Of a stretch of 21,457 bases of DNA, positions 15,810 through 21,457 are shown piece after piece. This DNA is from Deltaproteobacteria bacterium. Its GTDB lineage: Bacteria > Myxococcota > Polyangia > Haliangiales > Haliangiaceae. The notes beneath the pieces are model-generated. The model was not told the DNA's origin, did no database searches, and saw only the letters and a program-made list of their open reading frames with translations. A program made the position numbers and the translations under genes. Location: positions 1-21,457 of the forward strand of contig JAGSPR010000058.1 of the NCBI GenBank assembly GCA_018262455.1, written 5' to 3'. Position 1 is the stretch's first letter. Each line of letters begins with the position of its first letter.

Positions 15810-16942
15810 AGGCCGTCAGCATCGCCGAGCTCGAGGCCGGTCCGCGCACGCCCGAAGCGGTCAACGCGTTCTTCGCCCGCCACAGCTTCCCGATCGTCGA
15901 CGGCAGCTCGATCACGTTCGTCTGGCGCGGCGAGGCCGAGCGGGTGCACCTCAAGCACTGGGTGTTCGGCCTGCCGTCGTCGCAGCAGCTCGCGCGGGTC
16001 GAGGCCACCGACGTCTGGCACCTCACCCTCCAGCTGCCGCCCGGTTCGCGGGTCGAGTACAAGCTCGAGGTCGTGCGCCACGGCCACGGCGAGTGGATCC
16101 AGGATCCGCTGAACGCCAACCACGCGCGCGATCCGTTCGGCGCCAACTCGGTCGCGCACGGCACCGGCTACGAGATCCCGAGCTGGATCCACCCCGATCC
16201 CACCGCGGCGAAGGGACACCTCGACGAGATCTGGATCGACTCGCACACGTTCGGTCGGCGCGGTTTCGGGCTCTACATCCCGGCGCGGTTTCAACGCAAC
16301 CGACAGTACCCGCTGCTCGTGGTCCACGACGGTCACGACTACCAGCGCTACGCCTCGCTCAACGCGGTGCTCGACAACCTGATCGATCGGCTCGAGATCG
16401 CCGATGCGATCGTGGTGCTCACCAGCTCGCCGGATCGGCTGCGCGAGTATGCCGACGACGAGCGCCACGCCCGGTTCCTCGTCGAGGAGCTCGTGCCGTA
16501 CGTCGGCCGGCTGTTTCCGCTCGATGCCCAGCCGCAGAGCCGCTGCCTCATGGGGGCAAGCTTCGGCGCGGTCGCGTCGCTGGCCGCCGCGCATCGCTAC
16601 CCCGGATTCTTCGGCCGCCTGCTCCTGCAATCCGGCTCGTTCGCGTTCACCGACATCGGCGATCGCAACCACCGCGGCCCGCTGTTCGATCCGGTCGTCG
16701 CGTTCATGAACCAGTTCCGCGCCGATCCCACGCCGGTCTCCGAGCGCGTGTTCGTCAGCTGCGGCATGTACGAGTCGTTGATCTACGAGAACCGTTCGTT
16801 CGTGCCCCTGCTGCAGTCGACCGGCATGGACGTCCGGTATGTCGAAGCGCGTGATGGTCACAACTGGGAAAACTGGCGGGACCGGCTGCGCGAAGGCCTG
16901 TCGTGGCTGATGCCCGGTCCGTTTCTTCACGTCTACGAGTAG
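15806..16942 (+). CDS. Fes/esterase-D-like alpha/beta hydrolase with N-terminal E-set domain
   Basis: This 378-residue protein has an N-terminal immunoglobulin-like E-set domain (about 25-110; ITFVWRG ... TLQLPPGSRVEYKLEV), the type found in enterochelin esterases. The segment IQDPLNANHARDPFG follows, then an alpha/beta-hydrolase domain. The nucleophile is S252 in MGASFGA and the probable catalytic His is H352 in DGHNWENW; the acid is likely in the loop before it. No siderophore genes are present, so the substrate is more likely the product of this operon or another acyl ester. There is no signal peptide, suggesting a cytosolic enzyme. It is coupled to the S51-like gene by an ATGA overlap and followed 14 bases later by the RimK-like gene. 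Confidence 0.87.
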   Translation: MKAVSIAELEAGPRTPEAVNAFFARHSFPIVDGSSITFVWRGEAERVHLKHWVFGLPSSQQLARVEATDVWHLTLQLPPGSRVEYKLEVVRHGHGEWIQDPLNANHARDPFGANSVAHGTGYEIPSWIHPDPTAAKGHLDEIWIDSHTFGRRGFGLYIPARFQRNRQYPLLVVHDGHDYQRYASLNAVLDNLIDRLEIADAIVVLTSSPDRLREYADDERHARFLVEELVPYVGRLFPLDAQPQSRCLMGASFGAVASLAAAHRYPGFFGRLLLQSGSFAFTDIGDRNHRGPLFDPVVAFMNQFRADPTPVSERVFVSCGMYESLIYENRSFVPLLQSTGMDVRYVEARDGHNWENWRDRLREGLSWLMPGPFLHVYE

Positions 16943-16946
16943 GTTC

Positions 16947-16951
16947 GGGAG
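16947..16951 (+). promoter_or_regulatory. Shine-Dalgarno sequence of the RimK-like gene
   Basis: GGGAG lies five bases before the ATG at 16957, between the previous stop (16942) and the start. It decides this start; the frame is open further upstream. Confidence 0.7.
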
Positions 16952-16956
16952 ACTTC

Positions 16957-18201
16957 ATGGCAAACGTCACTCGCAAGATCGGCTTGTCCCTGGGCGCCGA
17001 CATCTGCTGGCCGCTCTGCTACGAGCAGATCCTCGGCCAGCTCCAGCTCGCGATCCCGTGGCGCGGCGACACCGTCGGGATCGAGGTCGAGCGCGTCACG
17101 ATCGAGCCGTTCGATCTACGCCAGCCGACCAAGTACGACGTCGTGCTCGACCGCTTGACCCACTGGTATCACACCAGCCGCGAGTGGATCAAAAAGGCGA
17201 TCCTGATGGACGGGCTCTACGTCCTCAACAACCCGTGGTCCGTGCAGTCGATGGAGAAGCACACCTCCTACTGCGCGATGATGCACCTCGGGATGCCGAT
17301 CCCCGAGACGTGGATGCTCCCGCCGAAGTCGTACGAACCGACCGCGGATCTCGCGCCGACGCTCAAGGCCTACGCGAAGCTGTTCGACCTCGGCGCGATC
17401 GGGAACCGGATCGGCTACCCGATGTTCATGAAGCCCTACGACGGCGGCGGCTGGCGCGCGGTCAGCCGGGTCGCGGACGAGGCCCAGCTGCGCAAGCGCT
17501 ACGAGGAGAGCGGCAAGGGCGTCATGCACCTGCAGGCCGCGGTGCACGAGTTCGACAACTTCGTGCGCTGCATCGGGCTTGGCCCGCAGACCCACCTCGT
17601 GCGCTACGTCCCGGATGCGCCGCTCCACGACCGCTACTCGCAGGACCGTGACTTCATCTCCGACGATGAAGCGGCGCTGCTGCGTGACACCACGCTCACG
17701 ATCAACGCGTTCTTCGGCTGGGACTTCAACTCGTGCGAGTCGCTGCGCAAGGACGGCACCTGGTACCCGATCGACTTCGCCAATCCGTGCCCCGACTCGC
17801 AGGTGACGTCGCTGCACCGGCACTTTCCGTGGCTGGTCAAGGCGAACCTCCGGTGGTCGATCTTCTGCGCGGTCACCAAGCGGCCGATGCGCCGCACGCT
17901 CGACTGGGCCCCGTTCTACGAGATCGCGGCCGTGCCCGGCATCCCGTACCGCGACCGGCTGCGGGCCTACGCCGCGATCGCCCGGGATCGGTTCGAGTCC
18001 GCGCGGTTCGACGAGTTCTGCGCGAACCACCTGCCCCACCTCGACGAGGTCGCGTGGGAGTTCTTCGGCACCGACGCCGCCAAGGCCGCGTTCCGCGCCA
18101 AGGTCACCGCGCTGTACCCCAAGCACGAGATCGAGCAGTTCACGGAGCTGTTCTGGAGCCGCGTGCAGGCGTGGCGCGCCGAGCCGCAAGGTGCGGCCTG
18201 A
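16957..18201 (+). CDS. RimK-like ATP-grasp ligase
   Basis: This protein has 414 residues. An N-terminal domain (1-90) begins RKIGLSLGADICWPLCYEQI. An ATP-binding half contains MEKHTSYCAMMHLGMPIPETW (K101), a YPMFMKPYDGGGWR loop (K159), and a metal-site region FNSCESLRKDG ... PIDFANPCPDS with acidic and Asn residues in the expected order. The last 110 residues are a helical extension not typical of RimK. The fold implies ATP-dependent joining of a carboxylate to an amine, but substrates are unknown. A Shine-Dalgarno sequence at 16947 sets the start. Its stop shares one base with the start of the next gene (TGATG). It differs clearly from the ATP-grasp protein at 13597, so the two probably perform successive rather than redundant steps. 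Confidence 0.8.
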   Translation: MANVTRKIGLSLGADICWPLCYEQILGQLQLAIPWRGDTVGIEVERVTIEPFDLRQPTKYDVVLDRLTHWYHTSREWIKKAILMDGLYVLNNPWSVQSMEKHTSYCAMMHLGMPIPETWMLPPKSYEPTADLAPTLKAYAKLFDLGAIGNRIGYPMFMKPYDGGGWRAVSRVADEAQLRKRYEESGKGVMHLQAAVHEFDNFVRCIGLGPQTHLVRYVPDAPLHDRYSQDRDFISDDEAALLRDTTLTINAFFGWDFNSCESLRKDGTWYPIDFANPCPDSQVTSLHRHFPWLVKANLRWSIFCAVTKRPMRRTLDWAPFYEIAAVPGIPYRDRLRAYAAIARDRFESARFDEFCANHLPHLDEVAWEFFGTDAAKAAFRAKVTALYPKHEIEQFTELFWSRVQAWRAEPQGAA

Positions 18202-18956
18202 TGGCGGAGCGAGGCGACAAGGTCGTCGCGCGCTGGCGCAGCGAGCGGCTCGAGCGCGACGTCACCCTCGTGAAGTGGGGCACGTTCGGCCAGCCGATCC
18301 TGCTGTTCCCCACCGCGGGCGGTGACGCCGAGGAGATCGAGCGGTTCCAGATCATCGACGTGCTCGCGCCGCTGCTCGACGCCGGGCGGATCAAGATCTA
18401 CTCGTGCGACAGCGTCGCCGGACGGGCGCTGGTCTCCCGCGAGGGCTCCGCGCGCCACCAGATGTGGCTGCAGAACCAGTTCCACCACTATGTGCGCCAC
18501 GAGGTCGCCCCGGCGATCCGCGCCGACTGCCAGAGTCCGGAGCTCGAGCTGTGGGCCGCCGGCGCGTCGATCGGCGCGTTCCACGCCGCCGCCGTGGTGT
18601 GCCGGTTTCCCGACGTGTTCACGCGCGCGCTGGCGATCAGCGGGACGTACGATCTGCGCCGGTTCTACGACACCCATCCGGACGATTTCTCCCACGAGTT
18701 CTGGGTGTCCTCGCCGCTCCACTTCGTCCCCACGCTCGCGGGCCATCACCTCGAGGTCCTGCGCTCCCGGTTCATCCTGATCGCCTCCGGAGAGGGCCGG
18801 GCGGAGGACATCGGGGAGTCGTGGAACCTCGCGAACGTGCTGGGCCGCCAGGGCATCCCGAACCGGGTCGACTCGTGGGGGCCCGAATGGCACCACGACT
18901 GGGTGACATGGCGCCGGATGTTGCCGCAGATTCTCGGCGAGTGGACGAAACGGTGA
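18201..18956 (+). CDS. Esterase, alpha/beta-hydrolase fold
   Basis: This 251-residue protein is a compact alpha/beta hydrolase of esterase type. The nucleophile S123 is in AAGASIGAFHAA, and a probable His lies in GPEWHHDW near the C-terminus. ISGTYDLRRFYD resembles the post-elbow strand of the S-formylglutathione hydrolase/esterase-D group. It lacks the E-set domain of the esterase at 15806 and overlaps the RimK-like gene by one base. Both esterases belong to the same broad group, so they may act on related acyl groups, such as protecting or leaving groups. No signal peptide is seen. The GCS2-CBS gene begins ten bases after its stop. Confidence 0.85.
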   Translation: MAERGDKVVARWRSERLERDVTLVKWGTFGQPILLFPTAGGDAEEIERFQIIDVLAPLLDAGRIKIYSCDSVAGRALVSREGSARHQMWLQNQFHHYVRHEVAPAIRADCQSPELELWAAGASIGAFHAAAVVCRFPDVFTRALAISGTYDLRRFYDTHPDDFSHEFWVSSPLHFVPTLAGHHLEVLRSRFILIASGEGRAEDIGESWNLANVLGRQGIPNRVDSWGPEWHHDWVTWRRMLPQILGEWTKR

Positions 18957-18966
18957 CGCGCAACCC

Positions 18967-20967
18967 ATGACGACGCGGTCGCACAAAGATGTCGATGGCA
19001 AGCTCGAGGGCGAGCGCCAGCGCGAGTTCATGAGCGCGATCCTGGCGGACCTCCGCGCCCTCGAGCGGATGATCGCGGAGCACAAGTTCGAGACCGGCGT
19101 GCGGCGGATCGGGGCCGAGCAGGAGATGTTCTTGATCGACGACGCCTGGCGCCCCGCGCGCGGCGTGCTCAAGCTGCTCGAGCTGCTCAAGGACAGTCAC
19201 TTCACGACCGAGCTCGGCCAGTTCCAGATCGAGGCGAACTGCGATGCCCAGCTGCTCTCCGGCGACGGCATCGCGCGGATGCACGCGCAGCTCGACGCGC
19301 TGGTGGACGGGGCACGCAAGGCCGCCGGCGAGCTCGGCATGGGCGTCGTGCTGATGGGCATCCTGCCGACGATGCGCAAGAGCGACCTCGGCCTCGACAA
19401 CATGGTGCCGAGCACGCGTTACCTGGCGCTCAACAAGATCATCACCGGCATGCGCGGTGGCAAGTTCCAGTTCTCGATCAAGGGCCTCGACGAGCTCATC
19501 ATCGATCACGACTCGGTGATGCTCGAGGCGTGCAACTCGAGCTTCCAGGTCCACCTCCAGGTCGAGCCCGCCGAGTTCCCGCGGTTCTACAACATCGCGC
19601 AGGTGCTCGCGGGTCCGATCATGTCGGTGTCGGCGAACTCGCCGATCGTGTTCGGACGCCGGCTGTGGGCCGAGACGCGGATCGCCCTGTTTCGCCAGGC
19701 GGTCGACAGCCGGAGCCAGAACCACCACATGCGCGAGACCGAGGCGCGCGTCAGCTTCGGGACCCGCTGGGTGCGGAAGTCCGTCGTCGAGATCTTCAAG
19801 GAGGACATCGCGCGGTTCCGGGCGCTCGTCGGCACCGATCTCGATGAGGATCCGATGGCGTTGCTCGATCGCGGCGAGCTCCCGCAGCTCAAGGCGCTGC
19901 GGCTCCACAACGGCACGATCTACCGGTGGAACCGCGCGTGCTTCGGCATCACCGAGGGCAAGCCGCACCTCCGGATCGAGAACCGGGTGATCCCGGCGGG
20001 CCCGAGCACGATCGACGAGATGGCCAACGCCGCGTTCTGGGTCGGCATGATGGTCGAGATCGGCGCGCGCGAGGAGGACATCACCCGGCGCATCGACTTC
20101 GACCAGGCCGCGGCCAACTTCTACACCGCCGCCCGCGAAGGCGTCGGCTCGCACTTCGTGTGGCTCGATCACGAGGACATCTCGGCCCGCGAGCTGGTGC
20201 TCGAGCGCCTGCTGCCACTCGCGCAGGCCGGGTTGCGCCGGCAGAATATCGACGAGGCCGACATCAAGAAGTACCTCGACGTCGTCGAGGAACGCGTCCG
20301 CACCGCGCGCACCGGGGCGCGCTGGCAGCTGTCATCCTGGAACTCGCTGCGGGACCGCTCGACCCCCGTCGAGCGCGCGAACGCCCTGGTCGCGGCCACC
20401 GCCCAGCGCCAGCTCACCGGCCGGCCGGTCTCCGAGTGGGAGAGGGCCCGGCTCGACGAGGCGAACACGAGCAAGGGCAACTACGCGCGGGTCGAGAACT
20501 ACATGACGACCGACCTGTTCACGGTGCAGGCGGACGACGCGATCGAGATGGTCGCGAACCTCATGCTGTGGGAGCGGCTCCGCCACGTCCCGGTCGAGGA
20601 TGACGAGCACCGCCTGGTGGGCATCGTCACCCATCGCGCCGTGCTGCGCTTCGTGCTCAGTGGCGGCTCGACGCATCGCAGCCCGATCGCGGAGATCATG
20701 AAGTGTGACGTGACGACCGTCAGCCCCGAGACCCCGACGCTCGATGCGCTCCGGCTGATGCGCAAGCTCCGGGTCGGGTGCCTCCCGGTGGTGCAAGACG
20801 ATCGGCTGATCGGCATCGTCACCGAAGAAGACTTCATGGAGATCGCGTCGAAGATGCTCGAGCACCAGCTAGGGAGTGACGAGGTGGCGCCCGAGACAGC
20901 CACGCCGGCCACGGCGGGCGATCAAGTTCCCGAGCAGGTCGCGGCGAAGACCGTCGAGCCGGCCTGA
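18967..20967 (+). CDS. GCS2-type carboxylate-amine ligase fused to a CBS-domain pair
   Basis: This 666-residue protein has two parts. Residues about 20-500 match the GCS2 glutamate-cysteine-ligase family: RRIGAEQEMFLID with E51 and E53 (metal/ATP), FQIEANC, NHHMRETEARVSFG, and HLRIENRVIPAGPSTIDEM with a late acidic pair. GCS2 enzymes join the gamma- or alpha-carboxyl of glutamate, or other carboxylates, to an amine using ATP. From Y512 to about 640, two CBS domains follow (YMTTDLFTVQADD ... LVGIVTHRAVL; IMKCDVTTVSPET ... LIGIVTEEDFM), which in other proteins bind AMP, ATP or SAM and gate activity. A Glu/Pro/Ala-rich tail ends it. The gene is the last of the tight operon and starts ten bases after the esterase; the nucleotide-sensing domain suggests it is the regulated step. 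Confidence 0.86.
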   Translation: MTTRSHKDVDGKLEGERQREFMSAILADLRALERMIAEHKFETGVRRIGAEQEMFLIDDAWRPARGVLKLLELLKDSHFTTELGQFQIEANCDAQLLSGDGIARMHAQLDALVDGARKAAGELGMGVVLMGILPTMRKSDLGLDNMVPSTRYLALNKIITGMRGGKFQFSIKGLDELIIDHDSVMLEACNSSFQVHLQVEPAEFPRFYNIAQVLAGPIMSVSANSPIVFGRRLWAETRIALFRQAVDSRSQNHHMRETEARVSFGTRWVRKSVVEIFKEDIARFRALVGTDLDEDPMALLDRGELPQLKALRLHNGTIYRWNRACFGITEGKPHLRIENRVIPAGPSTIDEMANAAFWVGMMVEIGAREEDITRRIDFDQAAANFYTAAREGVGSHFVWLDHEDISARELVLERLLPLAQAGLRRQNIDEADIKKYLDVVEERVRTARTGARWQLSSWNSLRDRSTPVERANALVAATAQRQLTGRPVSEWERARLDEANTSKGNYARVENYMTTDLFTVQADDAIEMVANLMLWERLRHVPVEDDEHRLVGIVTHRAVLRFVLSGGSTHRSPIAEIMKCDVTTVSPETPTLDALRLMRKLRVGCLPVVQDDRLIGIVTEEDFMEIASKMLEHQLGSDEVAPETATPATAGDQVPEQVAAKTVEPA

Positions 20968-21011
20968 TCGCGGCGGAGATTGTCCTGCGATCCGTGCCGG
21001 GCTCGGCAGAG

Positions 21012-21021
21012 GTGCTAGCCC
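21012..21021 (+). promoter_or_regulatory. Possible promoter element before mscL
   Basis: GTGCTAGCCC, six bases before the mscL ATG, closely resembles GTGCTAACCT before glgA (12110). Placement fits a leaderless or very short-leader transcript. No -35 hexamer is evident. Confidence 0.3.
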
Positions 21022-21027
21022 GCCTCC

Positions 21028-21393
21028 ATGTGGAGTGATTTCAAGAAATTCGCGTTCAAGGGCAACGTTCTCGATCTCGCCGTCGCCGTCGTGCTCGGCA
21101 CCGCGTTCACCGCGGTCGTGACCGCGATCGTGACCGGCTTGATCATGCCGCTCGTCGGCGAGATCCTGCCGGGCGGCACGTGGCAGAGCTGGACGGTCTG
21201 GAAGTTTCAGCTCGGCGCGGTGCTCGCGGCCCTCGTGAACTTCTTGATCGTCGCGTTCGTGTTGTTCTTGATCGTCTCGAAGCTGATCAAGGCACTCGAC
21301 CGAAGGCCTGCCCCCCCGGCGCCGCCGCCGGTCATCAGCGACGAGGCCAAGCTGCTGACCGAGATCCGCGATCTGCTCCGCACCCGCGGCTAG
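21028..21393 (+). CDS. mscL: Large-conductance mechanosensitive channel
   Basis: This 121-residue protein is a complete MscL subunit. It has the N-terminal amphipathic start WSDFKKFAFKGNVLDLAVAV, TM1 to about residue 42 (ending GLIMPLVG), and a short periplasmic loop containing GGTWQSW. TM2 spans about 66-88 (VNFLIVAFVLFLIVS), then comes a cytosolic Pro-rich linker and the C-terminal helix LLTEIRDLLR, which forms the pentameric bundle. It opens under membrane tension and releases solutes on hypo-osmotic shock. The periplasmic loop is short compared with E. coli. It lies 60 bases after the GCS2-CBS gene and has its own candidate promoter; a functional link to the operon, such as export of an osmolyte product, is inference. 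A hairpin overlaps its stop codon. Confidence 0.96.
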   Translation: MWSDFKKFAFKGNVLDLAVAVVLGTAFTAVVTAIVTGLIMPLVGEILPGGTWQSWTVWKFQLGAVLAALVNFLIVAFVLFLIVSKLIKALDRRPAPPAPPPVISDEAKLLTEIRDLLRTRG

Positions 21394-21415
21394 CAGGCGC
21401 TGATACGCGCCTGCT
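21392..21415 (+). terminator. Hairpin at the mscL stop codon
   Basis: A perfect 9-base stem (AGCAGGCGC / GCGCCTGCT) with a 6-base loop (TGATAC) begins within the TAG stop codon of mscL. It is GC-rich but followed by a CCCGTG repeat and not by T residues, so it is a non-canonical terminator or 3'-end stabiliser. Confidence 0.5.
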
Positions 21416-21437
21416 CCCGTGCCCGTGCCCGTGCCCG
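21416..21437. repeat. Hexanucleotide tandem repeat (CCCGTG)x3.7
   Basis: Three full copies and a partial fourth copy of CCCGTG directly follow the mscL hairpin. The unit differs at one position from the CCCGAG rotation of the repeat at 7105-7134, so both may belong to one class of intergenic repeat. It lies between genes, near the window edge. Confidence 0.85.
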
Positions 21438-21457
21438 ACGACTCTCCGGAGCTCGTG

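Noticed and set aside
15806..16942. Siderophore (enterochelin) esterase role
   Set aside because: The fold and E-set domain fit, but no siderophore synthesis or uptake gene is in the window.
18772..20172. Minus-strand frame of 466 codons opposite the GCS2-CBS gene
   Set aside because: It is an antisense shadow of a gene with full GCS2 and CBS motifs; its His/Asp/Arg-rich composition is typical of such shadows.

Overview
The window is very GC-rich, densely coded DNA with strong third-position GC bias (hence many long shadow frames). The gene content and one periplasmic protein that resembles the AgmX/PglI C-terminal family suggest a myxobacterium-like member of Myxococcota. That placement is inference; there is no rRNA or other taxonomic marker. 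I see no tRNA, rRNA, CRISPR array, insertion sequence or phage gene, and no intergenic gap exceeds 300 bases.

Left part (1-4461), lipid- and envelope-related. A lipoprotein with a PDZ-like segment runs off the left edge on the minus strand. Next is a minus-strand long-chain acyl-CoA ligase with an intact hemerythrin domain fused to its N-terminus. Divergent from it are an SRPBCC-fold protein and a patatin-like lipase whose nucleophile position appears to be Cys rather than Ser.

Middle part (4469-9937), redox, stress and housekeeping. An Acg-type nitroreductase (minus) is divergent from a two-CBS-domain protein, and the 172-base gap between them contains an FNR-like palindrome. Then come an HD-domain hydrolase resembling a stand-alone (p)ppGpp hydrolase, a second SRPBCC protein, a GAGCCC-type hexanucleotide repeat, a membrane-anchored AgmX-like protein with a recognisable promoter, and oligopeptidase B.

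Right part (9952-21457), the most interesting region. metK (minus) is divergent from an N-formylglutamate amidohydrolase-like gene. This is followed by seven closely packed plus-strand genes: glycogen synthase, ATP-grasp ligase, S51/cyanophycinase-like peptidase, Fes-like esterase, RimK-like ATP-grasp ligase, second esterase, and a GCS2 carboxylate-amine ligase fused to a CBS pair. Four junctions from 13597 to 18201 overlap or are separated by at most 14 bases, so co-transcription is very likely. Three independent amide-bond-forming ligases plus four hydrolases and a glucosyltransferase imply a biosynthetic pathway for an unidentified amide- or peptide-linked, possibly sugar-linked, metabolite or polymer. 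mscL follows, with a 3' hairpin and a second hexanucleotide repeat at the right edge.

Many starts lack a Shine-Dalgarno sequence and some have a -10-like element within about 6-10 bases of the start codon, so leaderless or very short-leader mRNAs may be common here. Shine-Dalgarno sequences are clear at the nitroreductase and the RimK-like gene.
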